From Viola odorata (Eukaryota > Streptophyta > Magnoliopsida > Malpighiales > Violaceae): a stretch of 64,000 nt of DNA. Made by a program: the position numbers and the translations under genes. The stretch is from the NCBI GenBank assembly GCA_963691705.1, contig OY829541.1, positions 17,540,564 to 17,604,563 of the forward strand, written 5' to 3'. The notes beneath the pieces were generated by a model that was not told the DNA's origin, ran no database searches, and saw only the letters and a list, made by a program, of their open reading frames with translations. This document shows, piece by piece, positions 11,144 to 25,095 of the stretch. The first letter of the stretch is position 1, and each line of letters begins with the position of its first letter.

Positions 11144-13185
11144 CCATGCCCAACGGCATGTCAACTTTCAATTTCAATTTTAGACCATGCCCAATCGGCA
11201 TGTCAAATTTCATAACTTCAATTTCTAAACCATGCCCAACGGCAAGTCAAATTTCAATTTCAATTTCTAAACCATGCCCACCGGCATGTCACATTCCAAT
11301 TTCTAAACCATGCCCAAACGGCATGTCAATTGTATAATTTCAATTTCTAAACCATGCCCAATCGGCATGTCAAATTTCAATTTCTAATCCATGCCCAAAC
11401 TGCATGTCAATTTCATAATTTCAATTTATAAACCATGCCCAACGGCATGTCAACTTTCAATTTCAATTTCTAGACCATGCCCAATCGGCATGTCGAATTT
11501 CATAACTTCAATTTCAATTTCTAGACCATGCCCAACGGCATGTCAAATTTCAATTTCAATTTCTAGACCATGCCCAACGGCATGTCAAATTCCAATTTCA
11601 ATTTCTAGACCATGCCCAACGGCATGTCACATTCCAATTTCTAATCCATGCCCAAACGGCATGTCAATTTCATAATTTCAATTTCTAAACCATGCCCAAC
11701 GGCATGTCACATTCCAATTTCTAAACCATGCCCAAACGGCATGTCAATTTTATAATTTCAATTTCTAAACCATGCCCAATCGGCATTCAAATTTCAATTT
11801 CTAATCCATGCCCAAACGGCATGTCAATTTTATAATTTCAATTTCTAAACCATGCCCAATCGGCATGTCAAATTTCAATTTCAAATCCATGCCCAAACGG
11901 CATGTCAATTTCATAATTTCAATTTCTAAACCATGCCCAACGGCATGTCAACTTTCAATTTCAATTTCAATTTCTAGACCATGCCCAACGGCATGTCAAA
12001 TTTCAATTTCAACTTCTAGACCATGCCCAACGGCATGTCACACTCCAATATCTAATCCATGCCCAAACGGCATGTCAATTTCATAATTTCAATTTCTAAG
12101 CCATGCCCAACGGCATGTCAACTTTCAATTTCAATTTCTAGACCATGCCCAATCGACATGTCTAATTTCATAATTTCAATTTCTAAACCATGCCCAATGG
12201 CATGTCAAATTTCCATTTCAATTTCTAGACCATGCCCAACGGCATGTCAAATTTTAATTTCAATTTCTAGACCATGCCCAACGGCATGTCACACTCCAAT
12301 TTCTAATCCATGCGCAAACGGCATGTCAATTTTATAATTTCAATTTCTAAACCATGCCCAATCGGCATGTCAAATTTCAATTTCTAATCCATGCCCAAAC
12401 GGCATATCAATTTCATAATTTCAATTTCTAAACCATGCCCAACGACATGTCAACTTTCCATTTCTATTTCAATTTCTAGACCAAGCCCAACGGCAAGTCA
12501 AATTTCAATTTCAATTTCTAGACCATGCCTAACGGCATGTCACATTCCAATTTCTAAACCATGCCCAAACAGCATGTCAATTTTAAAATTTCAATTTCTA
12601 AACCATGCCAAATCGGCATGTCAAATTTCAATTTCTAATCCATGCCCAAACTGCATGTCAATTTCATAATTTCAATTTCTAAACCATGCCCAACGGCATG
12701 TCAACTTTCAATTTCAATTTCAATTTCTAGACCATGCCCAACGGCATGTCAAATTTCAATTTCAACTTCTAGACCATGCCCAACGGCATGTCACACTCCA
12801 ATTTCTAATCCATGCCCAAACGGCATGTCAATTTCATAATTTCAATTTCTAAGCCATGCCTAACGGCATGTCAACTTTCAATTTCAATTTCTAGACCATG
12901 CCCAAACGGCATGTCGAATTTCATAACTTCAATTTCTAAAACATGCCCAACGGCATGTCAAATTTCAATTTCAATTTCTAGACCAAGCCCAACGGCATGT
13001 CAAATTTCAATTTCAATTTCTAGACCATGCCCAACGGCATGTCACATTCCAATTTCTAAACCATGCCCAAACGGCATGTCAATTTTATAATTTCAATTTC
13101 TAAAGCATGCCCAATCGGCATGTCAAATTTCAATTTCTAATCCATGCCCAAACGGCATGTCAATTTCATAATTTTAATTTCTAAG
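11144..13185. repeat. 2,042-bp HOR family, unit 2
   Basis: This is the full-length member of the family. It has the same diagnostic monomers as unit 1 and additionally the intact 48-mer plus 42-mer that unit 1 has fused. A few substitutions separate units, for example CCCAATGGCATG near 12189 where unit 1 has CCCAACGGCATG, a CpG-to-TpG change. Confidence 0.84.
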
Positions 13186-14080
13186 CCATGCCCAACGGCA
13201 TGTCAACTTTCAATTTCAATTTTAGACCATGCCCAATCGGCATGTCGAATTTCATAACTTCAATTTCTAAACCATGCCCAACGGCAAGTCAAATTTCAAT
13301 TTCAATTTCTAAACCATGCCCACCGGCATGTCACATTCCAATTTCTAAACCATGCCCAAACGGCATGTCAATTGTATAATTTCAATTTCTAAACCATGCC
13401 CAATCGGCATGTCAAATTTCAATTTCTAATCCATGCCCAAACTGCATGTCAATTTCATAATTTCAATTTATAAACCATGCCCAACGGCATGTCAACTTTC
13501 AATTTCAATTTCTAGACCATGCCCAATCGGCATGTCGAATTTCATAACTTCAATTTCAATTTCTAGACCATGCCCAACGGCATGTCAAATTTCAATTTCA
13601 ATTTCTAGACCATGCCCAACGGCATGTCAAATTCCAATTTCAATTTCTAGACCATGCCCAACGGCATGTCACATTCCAATTTCTAATCCATGCCCAAACG
13701 GCATGTCAATTTCATAATTTCAATTTCTAAACCATGCCCAACGGCATGTCACATTCCAATTTCTAAACCATGCCCAAACGGCATGTCAATTTTATAATTT
13801 CAATTTCTAAACCATGCCCAATCGGCATTCAAATTTCAATTTCTAATCCATGCCCAAACGGCATGTCAATTTGATAATTTCAATTTCTAAACCATGCCCA
13901 ATCGGCATGTCAAATTTCAATTTCTAATCCATGCCCAAACGGCATGTCAATTTCATAATTTCAATTTCTAAACCATGCCCAACGGCATGTCAACTTTCAA
14001 TTTCAATTTCAATTTCTAGACCATGCCCAACGGCATGTCAAATTTCAATTTCAACTTCTAGACCATGCCCAACGGCATGT
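13186..14080. repeat. 2,042-bp HOR family, partial third unit
   Basis: The match to unit 2 at offset 2,042 holds through the blocks at 13433 and 13931. It then stops inside a 170-type block near 14080, where a TTTTAATTTC linker replaces the expected f monomer. Macro-copy 2 shows the same truncation (45998 to about 46890), so it predates that duplication. Confidence 0.78.
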
Positions 14081-16434
14081 CAAATTTTAATTTCAATTTC
14101 TAAACCATGCCCAATCGGCATTCAAATTTCAATTTCTAATCCATGCCCAAACAGCATGTCAATTTTATAATTTCAATTTCTAAACCATGCCCAATCGGCA
14201 TGTCAAATTTCAATTTCTAATCCATGCCCAAACGGCATGTCAATTTCATAATTTCAATTTCTAAACCATGCCCAACGGCATGTCAACTTTCAATTTCAAT
14301 TTCAATTTCTAGACCATGCCCAACGGCATGTCAAATTTTAATTTCAATTTCTAAACCATGCCCAACGGCATGTCAAATTTCAATTTCAATTTCTAGACCA
14401 TGCCCAACGGCATGTCAAATTTTAATTTCAATTTCTAGACCATGCCCAACGGCATGTCACACTCCAATTTCTAATCCATGCCCAAACGGCATGTCAATTT
14501 TATAATTTCAATTTCTAAACCATGCCCAATCGGCATGTCAAATTTCAATTTCTAATCCATGCCAAACGGCATGTCAATTTCATAATTTGAATTTCTAAAC
14601 CATGCCCAACGGTATGTCAACTTTCCATTTCTATTTTAATTTCTAGACCAAGCCCAACGGCAAGTCAAATTTCAATTTCAATTTCTAGACCATGCCCAAC
14701 GGCATGTCACATTCCAATTTCTAAACCATGCCCAAACGGCATGTCAATTTTATAATTTCAATTTCTAAACCATGCCCAATCGGCATTCAAATTTCAATTT
14801 CTAATCCACGCCCAAACGGCATGTCAATTTCATAATTTCAATTTCTAATCCATGCCCAACGGCAAGTCAACTTTCAATTTCAATTTCAATTTCTAGACCA
14901 TGCCCAATGGCATGTCAAATTTCAATTTCAACTTCTAGACCATGCCCAACGGCATGTCACACTCCAATATCTAATCCATGCCCAAACGGCATGTCAATTT
15001 CATAATTTCAATTTCTAAGCCATGCCCAACGGCATGTCAACTTTCAATTTCAATTTCTAGACCATGCCCAATCGGCATGTCGAATTTCATAACTTCAATT
15101 TCTAAACCATGCCCAACGGCATGTCAAATTTCAATTTCAATTTCTAGACCAAGCCCAACGGCATGTCAAATTTCAATTTCAATTTCTAGACCAAGCCCAA
15201 CGGCATGTCAAATTTCAATTTCAATTTCTAGACCATGCCCAACGGCATGTCACATTCCAATTTCTAAACCATGCCCAAACGGCATGTCAATTTTATAATT
15301 TCAATTTCTAAACCATGCCCAATCGGCATGTCAAATTTCAATTTCTAATCCATGCCCAAACTGCATGTCAATTTCATAATTTCAATTTCTAAACCATGCC
15401 CAACGGCATGTCAACTTTCAATTTCAATTTCTAGACCATGCCCAATCAGCATGTCGAATTTCATAACTTTAATTTCTAAACCATGCCCAACGACATGTCA
15501 AATTTCAATTTCAATTTCTAGACCATGCCCAACGGCATGTCAAATTTTAATTTCAATTTCTAGACCATGCCCAACGGCATGTCACACTCCAATTTCTAAT
15601 CCATGCGCAAACGGCATGTCAATTTTATAATTTCAATTTCTAAACCATGCCCAATCGGCATGTCAAATTTCAATTTCTAATCCATGCCCAAACGGCATAT
15701 CAATTTCATAATTTCAATTTCTAAACCATGCCCAACGACATGTCAACTTTCCATTTCTATTTCAATTTCTAGACCAAGCCCAACGGCAAGTCAAATTTCA
15801 ATTTCAATTTCTAGACCATGCCTAACGGCATGTCACATTCCAATTTCTAAACCAAGCCCAAACAGCATGTCAATTTTAAAATTTCAATTTCTAAACCATG
15901 CCAAATCGGCATGTCAAATTTCAATTTCTAATCCATGCCCAAACTACATGTCAATTTCATAATTTCAATTTCTAAACCATGCCCAACGGCATGTCAACTT
16001 TCAATTTCAATTTCAATTTCTAGACCATGCCCAACGGCATGTCAAATTTCAATTTCAACTTCTAGACCATGCCCAACGGCATGTCACACTCCAATATCTA
16101 ATCCATGCCCAAACGGCATGTCAATTTCATAATTTCAATTTCTAAGCCATGCCCAACGGCATGTCAACTTTCAATTTCAATTTCTAGACCATGCCCAATC
16201 GACATGTCTAATTTCATAATTTCAATTTGTAAACCATGCCCAACGGCATGTCAAATTTCCATTTCAATTTCTAGACCATGCCCAACGGCATGTCAAATTT
16301 TAATTTCAATTTCTAGACCATGCCCAACGGCATGTCACACTCCAATTTCTAATCCATGCGCAAACGGCATGTCAATTTTATAATTTCAATTTCTAAACCA
16401 TGCCCAATCGGCATGTCAAATTTCAATTTCTAAT
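14081..16434. repeat. Mixed A-class blocks between HOR tracts
   Basis: This stretch holds irregular blocks. It includes a 282-bp open block starting at 14222, a 374-bp block at 14976-15349 (a 332 with e repeated twice), then 332-, 251-, 170- and 332-bp blocks. Relative to macro-copy 2 it lacks an 81-bp g-h pair near 14840 and a 209-bp block after about 16.0 kb. I see no gene and no non-satellite DNA in it. Confidence 0.75.
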
Positions 16435-16936
16435 CCATGCCCAAACGGCATATCAATTTCATAATTTCAATTTCTAAACCATGCCCAACGACATGTCAAC
16501 TTTCCATTTCTATTTCAATTTCTAGACCAAGCCCAACGGCAAGTCAAATTTCAATTTCAATTTCTAGACCATGCCTAACGGCATGTCACATTCCAATTTC
16601 TAAACCATGCCCAAACAGCATGTCAATTTTAAAATTTCAATTTCTAAACCATGCCAAATCGGCATGTCAAATTTCAATATCTAATCCATGCCCAAACTGC
16701 ATGTCAATTTCATAATTTCAATTTCTAAACCATGCCCAACGACATGTCAACTTTCCATTTCTATTTCAATTTCTAGACCAAGCCCAACGGCAAGTCAAAT
16801 TTCAATTTCAATTTCTAGACCATGCCTAACGGCATGTCACATTCCAATTTCTAAACCATGCCCAAACAGCATGTCAATTTTAAAATTTCAATTTCTAAAC
16901 CATGCCAAATCGGCATGTCAAATTTCAATTTCTAAT
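16435..16936. repeat. Local tandem duplication of one 251-bp block
   Basis: Two 251-bp blocks follow each other (16435-16685 and 16686-16936) with the full set of 251-type markers in both. The second opens with the AACTGCATG marker that normally opens a 170-bp block, so it is a recombinant. Macro-copy 2 has a single 251 block here (49537), making this a copy-1-specific event. Confidence 0.82.
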
Positions 16937-19185
16937 CCATGCCCAAACTGCATGTCAATTTCATAATTTCAATTTCTAAACCATGCCCAACGGCATGTCA
17001 ACTTTCAATTTCAATTTCAATTTCTAGACCATGCCCAACGGCATGTCAAATTTCAATTTCAACTTCTAGACCATGCCCAATGGCATGTCACACTCCAATT
17101 TCTAATCCATGCCCAAACGGCATGTCAATTTCATAATTTCAATTTCTAAGCCATGCCTAACGGCATGTCAACTTTCAATTTCAATTTCTAGACCATGCCC
17201 AATCGGCATGTCGAATTTCATAACTTCAATTTCTAAAACATGCCCAACGGCATGTCAAATTTCAATTTCAATTTCTAGACCAAGCCCAACGGCATGTCAA
17301 ATTTCAATTTCAATTTCTAGACCATGCCCAACGGCATGTCACATTCCAATTTCTAAACCATGCCCAAACGGCATGTCAATTTTATAATTTCAATTTCTAA
17401 ACCATGCCCAATCGGCATGTCAAATTTCAATTTCTAATCCATGCCCAAACTGCATGTCAATTTCATAATTTCAATTTCTAAACCATGCCCAACGGCATGT
17501 CAACTTTCAATTTCAATTTCTAGACCATGCCCAATCGGCATGTCGAATTTCATAACTTTAATTTCTAAACCATGCCCAACGGCATGTCAAATTTCAATTT
17601 CAATTTCTAGACCATGCCCAACGGCATGTCAAATTTTAATTTCAATTTCTAGACCATGCCCAACGGCATGTCACACTCCAATTTCTAATCCATGCCCAAA
17701 CGGCATGTCAATTTTATAATTTCAATTTCTAAACCATGCCCAATCGGCATGTAAAATTTCAATTTCTAATCCATGCCAAACGGCATGTCAATTTCATAAT
17801 TTGAATTTCTAAACCATGCCCAACGGTATGTCAACTTTCCATTTCTATTTCAATTTCTAGACCAAGCCCAACGGCAAGTCAAATTTCAATTTCAATTTCT
17901 AGACCATGCCCAACGGCATGTCACATTCCAATTTCTAAACCATGCCCAAACGGCATGTCAATTTTATAATTTCAATTTCTAAACCATGCCCAATCGGCAT
18001 TCAAATTTCAATTTCTAATCCACGCCCAAACGGCATGTCAATTTTATAATTTCAATTTCTAAACCATGCCCAATCGGCATGTCAAATTTCAATTTCTAAT
18101 CCATGCCCAAACGGCATGTCAATTTCATAATTTCAATTTCTAAACCATGCCCAACGGCAAGTCAACTTTCAATTTCAATTTCAATTTCTAGACCATGCCC
18201 AACGGCATGTCAAATTTCAATTTCAACTTCTAGACCATGCCCAACGGCATGTCACACTCCAATATCTAATCCATGCCCAAACGGCATGTCAATTTCATAA
18301 TTTCAATTTCTAAGCCATGCCCAACGGCATGTCAACTTTCAATTTCAATTTCTAGACCATGCCCAATCGGCATGTCGAATTTCATAACTTCAATTTCTAA
18401 ACCATGCCCAACGGCATGTCAAATTTCAATTTCAATTTCTAGACCAAGCCCAACGGCATGTCAAATTTCAATTTCAATTTCTAGACCATGCCCAACGGCA
18501 TGTCACATTCCAATTTCTAAACCATGCCCAAACGGCATGTCAATTTTATAATTTCAATTTCTAAACCATGCCCAATCGGCATGTCAAATTTCAATTTCTA
18601 ATCCATGCCCAAACTGCATGTCAATTTCATAATTTCAATTTCTAAACCATGCCCAACGGCATGTCAACTTTCAATTTCAATTTCTAGACCATGCCCAATC
18701 AGCATGTCGAATTTCATAACTTTAATTTCTAAACCATGCCCAACGGCATGTCAAATTTCAATTTCAATTTCTAGACCATGCCCAACGGCATGTCAAATTT
18801 TAATTTCAATTTCTAGACCATGCCCAACGGCATGTCACACTCCAATTTCTAATCCATGCGCAAACGGCATGTCAATTTTATAATTTCAATTTCTAAACCA
18901 TGCCCAATCGGCATGTCAAATTTCAATTTCTAATCCATGCCCAAACGGCATATCAATTTCATAATTTCAATTTCTAAACCATGCCCAACGACATGTCAAC
19001 TTTCCATTTCTATTTCAATTTCTAGACCAAGCCCAACGGCAAGTCAAATTTCAATTTCAATTTCTAGACCATGCCTAACGGCATGTCACATTCCAATTTC
19101 TAAACCATGCCCAAACAGCATGTCAATTTTAAAATTTCAATTTCTAAACCATGCCAAATCGGCATGTCAAATTTCAATTTCTAAT
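16937..19185. repeat. 2,249-bp HOR, unit 1
   Basis: The blocks are 170, 332, 332, 330 (a 249 plus an 81), 170, 332, 332 and 251 bp. Conceptual peptides from the open frames of units 1 and 2 are identical over most blocks, so divergence is only a handful of bases. Private markers include a GGCATGTAAAATTT linker and CCACGCCC in a 44-mer. Confidence 0.87.
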
Positions 19186-21434
19186 CCATGCCCAAACTGC
19201 ATGTCAATTTCATAATTTCAATTTCTAAACCATGCCCAACGGCATGTCAACTTTCAATTTCAATTTCAATTTCTAGACCATGCCCAACGGCATGTCAAAT
19301 TTCAATTTCAACTTCTAGACCATGCCCAACGGCATGTCACACTCCAATTTCTAATCCATGCCCAAACGGCATGTCAATTTCATAATTTCAATTTCTAAGC
19401 CATGCCTAACGGCATGTCAACTTTCAATTTCAATTTCTAGACCATGCCCAATCGGCATGTCGAATTTCATAACTTCAATTTCTAAAACATGCCCAACGGC
19501 ATGTCAAATTTCAATTTCAATTTCTAGACCAAGCCCAACGGCATGTCAAATTTCAATTTCAATTTCTAGACCATGCCCAACGGCATGTCACATTCCAATT
19601 TCTAAACCATGCCCAAACGGCATGTCAATTTTATAATTTCAATTTCTAAACCATGCCCAATCGGCATGTCAAATTTCAATTTCTAATCCATGCCCAAACT
19701 GCATGTCAATTTCATAATTTCAATTTCTAAACCATGCCCAACGGCATGTCAACTTTCAATTTCAATTTCTAGACCATGCCCAATCGGCATGTCGAATTTC
19801 ATAACTTTAATTTCTAAACCATGCCCAACGGCATGTCAAATTTCAATTTCAATTTCTAGACCATGCCCAACGGCATGTCAAATTTTAATTTCAATTTCTA
19901 GACCATGCCCAACGGCATGTCACACTCCAATTTCTAATCCATGCCCAAACGGCATGTCAATTTTATAATTTCAATTTCTAAACCATGCCCAATCGGCATG
20001 TAAAATTTCAATTTCTAATCCATGCCAAACGGCATGTCAATTTCATAATTTGAATTTCTAAACCATGCCCAACGGTATGTCAACTTTCCATTTCTATTTC
20101 AATTTCTAGACCAAGCCCAACGGCAAGTCAAATTTCAATTTCAATTTCTAGACCATGCCCAACGGCATGTCACATTCCAATTTCTAAACCATGCCCAAAC
20201 GGCATGTCAATTTTATAATTTCAATTTCTAAACCATGCCCAATCGGCATTCAAATTTCAATTTCTAATCCACGCCCAAACGGCATGTCAATTTTATAATT
20301 TCAATTTCTAAACCATGCCCAATCGGCATGTCAAATTTCAATTTCTAATCCATGCCCAAACGGCATGTCAATTTCATAATTTCAATTTCTAAACCATGCC
20401 CAACGGCAAGTCAACTTTCAATTTCAATTTCAATTTCTAGACCATGCCCAACGGCATGTCAAATTTCAATTTCAACTTCTAGACCATGCCCAACGGCATG
20501 TCACACTCCAATATCTAATCCATGCCCAAACGGCATGTCAATTTCATAATTTCAATTTCTAAGCCATGCCCAACGGCATGTCAACTTTCAATTTCAATTT
20601 CTAGACCATGCCCAATCGGCATGTCGAATTTCATAACTTCAATTTCTAAACCATGCCCAACGGCATGTCAAATTTCAATTTCAATTTCTAGACCAAGCCC
20701 AACGGCATGTCAAATTTCAATTTCAATTTCTAGACCATGCCCAACGGCATGTCACATTCCAATTTCTAAACCATGCCCAAACGGCATGTCAATTTTATAA
20801 TTTCAATTTCTAAACCATGCCCAATCGGCATGTCAAATTTCAATTTCTAATCCATGCCCAAACTGCATGTCAATTTCATAATTTCAATTTCTAAACCATG
20901 CCCAACGGCATGTCAACTTTCAATTTCAATTTCTAGACCATGCCCAATCAGCATGTCGAATTTCATAACTTTAATTTCTAAACCATGCCCAACGGCATGT
21001 CAAATTTCAATTTCAATTTCTAGACCATGCCCAACGGCATGTCAAATTTTAATTTCAATTTCTAGACCATGCCCAACGGCATGTCACACTCCAATTTCTA
21101 ATCCATGCGCAAACGGCATGTCAATTTTATAATTTCAATTTCTAAACCATGCCCAATCGGCATGTCAAATTTCAATTTCTAATCCATGCCCAAACGGCAT
21201 ATCAATTTCATAATTTCAATTTCTAAACCATGCCCAACGACATGTCAACTTTCCATTTCTATTTCAATTTCTAGACCAAGCCCAACGGCAAGTCAAATTT
21301 CAATTTCAATTTCTAGACCATGCCTAACGGCATGTCACATTCCAATTTCTAAACCATTCCCAAACAGCATGTCAATTTTAAAATTTCAATTTCTAAACCA
21401 TGCCAAATCGGCATGTCAAATTTCAATTTCTAAT
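19186..21434. repeat. 2,249-bp HOR, unit 2
   Basis: This unit is nearly identical to the one before it. The clearest difference is CCATTCCC for CCATGCCC near 21356. The block that follows (21435) switches from the AACTGCATG to the AACTACATG marker, so the tandem ends there. In macro-copy 2 the equivalent unit has been enlarged to 3,211 bp. Confidence 0.87.
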
Positions 21435-22315
21435 CCATGCCCAAACTACATGTCAATTTCATAATTTCAATTTCTAAACCATGCCCAACGGCATGTCAAC
21501 TTTCAATTTCAATTTCAATTTCTAGACCATGCCCAACGGCATGTCAAATTTCAATTTCAACTTCTAGAGCATGCCCAACGGCATGTCACACTCCAATTTC
21601 TAATCCATGCCCAAACGGCATGTCAATTTCATAATTTCAATTTCTAAGCCATACCCAACGGCATGTCAACTTTCAATTTCAATTTCTAGACCATGCCCAA
21701 TCGGCATGTCGAATTTCATAACTTCAATTTCTAAACCATGCCCAACGGCATGTCAAATTTCAATTTCAACTTCTAGACCATGCCCAACGGCATGTCACAC
21801 TCCAATATCTAATCCATGCCCAAACGGCATGTCAATTTCATAATTTCAATTTCTAAGCCATGCCCAACGGCATGTCAACTTTCAATTTCAATTTCTAGAC
21901 CATGCCCAATCGACATGTCTAATTTCATAATTTCAATTTGTAAACCATGCCCAACGGCATGTCAAATTTCCATTTCAATTTCTAGACCATGCCCAACGGC
22001 ATGTCAAATTTTAATTTCAATTTCTAGACCATGCCCAACGGCATGTCACACTCCAATTTCTAATCCATGCGCAAACGGCATGTCAATTTTATAATTTCAA
22101 TTTCTAAACCATGCCCAATCGGCATGTCAAATTTCAATTTCTAATCCATGCCCAAACGGCATATCAATTTCATAATTTCAATTTCTAAACCATGCCCAAC
22201 GACATGTCAACTTTCCATTTCTATTTCAATTTCTAGACCAAGCCCAACGGCAAGTCAAATTTCAATTTCAATTTCTAGACCATGCCTAACGGCATGTCAC
22301 ATTCCAATTTCTAAA
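21435..22315. repeat. Tail of A domain, equivalent of the 962-bp segment of copy 2
   Basis: Blocks of 170, 209, 332 and a truncated 251 bp follow one another. In macro-copy 2 the same four blocks total 962 bp (52037-52998) and are inserted between 2,249-type units to give the 3,211-bp HOR. Here the final g-h pair is already B-like, so the A domain ends inside the last block. Confidence 0.78.
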
Positions 22316-22396
22316 CCATGCCCAAACGGCATGTCAATTTCATAATTTCAATTTCTAAACCATGCCCAATCGGCATGTCAAATTTCAATTTCTAAT

Positions 22397-22414
22397 GCAT
22401 GCCCAAAGTGCATG
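22397..22414. other. Unique dyad variant near the A-to-B boundary
   Basis: GCATGCCCAAAGTGCATG has both arms altered from the standard form: the opening C becomes G, and the right arm becomes TGCATG after AAAG. I did not see this string elsewhere in the window. It lies about 80 bp inside class B and is a usable single-copy tag. Confidence 0.7.
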
Positions 22415-22731
22415 TCAATTTCATAATTTCAATTTCTAAACCATGCCCAACGGCATGTCAACTTTCAATTTCAATTTCTAGACCATGCCCAATCGGCATG
22501 TCAAATTTCATAACTTCAATTTCTAAACCATGCCCAACGGCATGTCAAATTTCAATTTCAATATCTATACCATGGCGAACGGCATGTCACACTCCAATTT
22601 CTAATCCATGCCCAAACGGTATGTCAATTTTATAATTTCAATTTCTAAACCATGCCCAATCGCCATGTCAAAATTCCAATTTCTAATCCATGCCCAAATG
22701 GCATGTCAATTTCATAATTTCAATTTCTAAA

Positions 22732-23769
22732 CCATGCCCAATCGGCATGTCAAATTTCAATTTCTAATCCATGCCGAAACGGCATGTCAATTTCATATTC
22801 AATTTTTAAGCCATGCCCAACGGCATGTCAACTTTCAATTTCAATTTCTAGACAATGCCCGACGGCATGTCAAATTTCAATTTCAATTTCTTGACCATGC
22901 CCAATCGGCATGTCAAATGTCATAACTTCAATTTCTAAACCATGCCCAACGGCATGTCAAATTTCAATTTCAATTTCTAGACCATGCCCAATCGGCATGT
23001 CAAATTTCAATTTCTAATCCATGCCCAAACGGCATGTCAATTTCATAATTTCAATTTCTAAGCCATGCCCTACGGCATGTCAACTTTCAATTTCAATTTC
23101 TAGACCATGCCCAATCGGCATGTTATATTTCAATTTCAACTTCTAGACCATGCCCAACGGCATGTAACACTCCAATTTCTAATCCATGCCCAAACGGCAT
23201 GTCAATTTCATATTTTCAATTTCTATGCCATGCCCAACGGCATGTCAAATTTCAATTTCAATTTCTAGACCATGCCCAATCGGCATGTCAAATTTCAATT
23301 TCAATTTCTAGAACATGCCCAACGGCATGTCACATATCAATTTCTAATCCATGCCCAAACGGCATGTTAATTTCATAATTTCAATTTCTAAACCATGCCC
23401 AATCGGCATGTCAAATTTCAATTTCTAATCCATGCCCAAACGACATGTCAATTTCATAATTTCAATTTCTAAACCATGCCCAACGGCATGTCAACTTTCA
23501 ATTTCAATTTCTAGACCATGCCTAATCGGCATGTCGAATTTCATAACATCAATTTCTAAACCATGCCCAACGGCATGTCAAATTTCAATTTCAATTTCTA
23601 GACCATGCCCAATCGGCATGTCAAATTTCATAACTTCAAATTCTAAACCATGCCCAACGGGATATCAAATTTCAATTTCCATTTCTAGACCATGCCCAAC
23701 GGCATGTCACATTCCAATTTCTAATCCATGCCCAAATGGCATGTCAATTTCATAATTTCAATTTCTAAA
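22732..23769. repeat. B-class nested repeat, 1,038-bp member
   Basis: Sequence from 22732 repeats at 23770 (offset 1,038). The offset becomes 1,080 after about 24.1 kb because the second copy has one more 42-bp monomer, opened by GGCCATGCCCGACGG. The first copy also shows GACAATGCCCG near 22850 and a CATATTTTC linker near 23210. Confidence 0.78.
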
Positions 23770-24805
23770 CCATGCCCAATCGGCATGTCAAATTTCAATT
23801 TCTAATCCATGCCGAAACGGCATGTCAATTTCATATTCAATTTTTAAGCCATGCCCAACGGCATGTCAACTTTCAATTTCAATTTCTAGACCATGCCCGA
23901 CGGCATGTCAAATTTCAATTTCAATTTCTTGACCATGCCCAATCGGCATGTCAAATGTCATAACTTCAATTTCTAAACCATGCCCAACGGCATGTCAAAT
24001 TTCAATTTCAATTTCTAGACCATGCCCAATCGGCATGTCAAATTTCAATTTCTAATCCATGCCCAAACGGCATGTCAATTTCATAATTTCAATTTCTAAG
24101 CCATGCCCTACGGCATGCCAACTTTCAATTTCAATTTCTAGGCCATGCCCGACGGCATGTCAACTTTCAATTTCAATTTCTAGACCATGCCCAATCGGCA
24201 TGTTATATTTCAATTTCAACTTCTAGACCATGCCCAACGGCATGTCACACTCCAATTTCTAATCCATGCCCAAACGGCATGTCAATTTCATAATTTCAAT
24301 TTCTATGCCATGCCCAACGGCATGTCAAATTTCAATTTCAATTTCTAGACCATGCCCAATCGGCATGTCAAATTTCAATTTCAATTTCTAGAACATGCCC
24401 AACGGCATGTCACATATCAATTTCTAATCCATGCCCAAACGGCATGTTAATTTCATAATTTCAATTTCTAAACCATGCCCAATCGGCATGTCAAATTTCA
24501 ATTTCTAATCCATGCCCAAACGACATGTCAATTTCATAATTTCAATTTCTAAACCATGCCCAACGGCATGTCAACTTTCAATTTCAATTTCTAGACCATG
24601 CCTAATCGGCATGTCGAATTTCATAACATCAATTTCTAAACCATGCCCAACGGCATGTCAAATTTCAATTTCAATTTCTAGACCATGCCCAATCGGCATG
24701 TCAAATTTCATAACTTCAAATTCTAAACCATGCCCAACGGGATATCAAATTTCAATTTCCATTTCTAGACCATGCCCAACGGCATGTCACATTCCAATAT
24801 CTAAT

Positions 24806-25095
24806 CCATGCCCAAACGGCATGTCAATTTCATAATTTCAATTTCTAAGCCATGCCCAACGGCATGTCAACTTTCAATTTCAATATCTAGACCACGCCCA
24901 ATCGGCATGTCAAATTTCATAACTTCAATTTCTAAACCATGCCCAACGGCATGTCAAACTTCAATTTCAATATCTATACCATGCCCAACGGCATGTCACA
25001 CTCCAATTTCTAATCCATGCCCAAACGGCATGTCAATTTTATAATTTCAATTTCTAAACCATGCCCAATCGGCATGTCAAATTTCAATTTCTAAT
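24806..25095. repeat. Type example of the 290-bp B block (a-b-c-d-f-g-h)
   Basis: Seven monomers measure 44, 42, 45, 42, 36, 44 and 37 bp. It is a 332-bp block without the e monomer, with linkers ATATCTAGA in b and ATATCTATA in d and a CCACGCCC opening in c. The lack of e everywhere in class B suggests that e arose by duplication within class A, or was lost from B. Confidence 0.83.

Larger units (their letters stand above)
1433..22315. repeat. A-class satellite domain, macro-copy 1
   Basis: Class A is recognised by e-type monomers beginning CCAAGCCC, by 48-bp b-type monomers carrying an extra hexamer, and by marker variants in the dyad right arm (AACTGCATG, AACTACATG, AACAGCATG, AACGACATG). 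The domain is a chain of 332-, 251-, 170- and 81-bp blocks arranged into HORs of 2,248, 2,042 and 2,249 bp. The right boundary is placed after the last A-type f monomer (CCATGCCTAACGG at about 22280) and could be off by one monomer. Confidence 0.8.

Noticed and set aside
22896..22901. W-box-like TTGACC in some B-class linkers (TTTCTTGACCATG) and TTGAC in the replacement hairpin
   Set aside because: It comes from a single A-to-T change in CTAGACC. The kingdom is unknown and there is no gene nearby to regulate.
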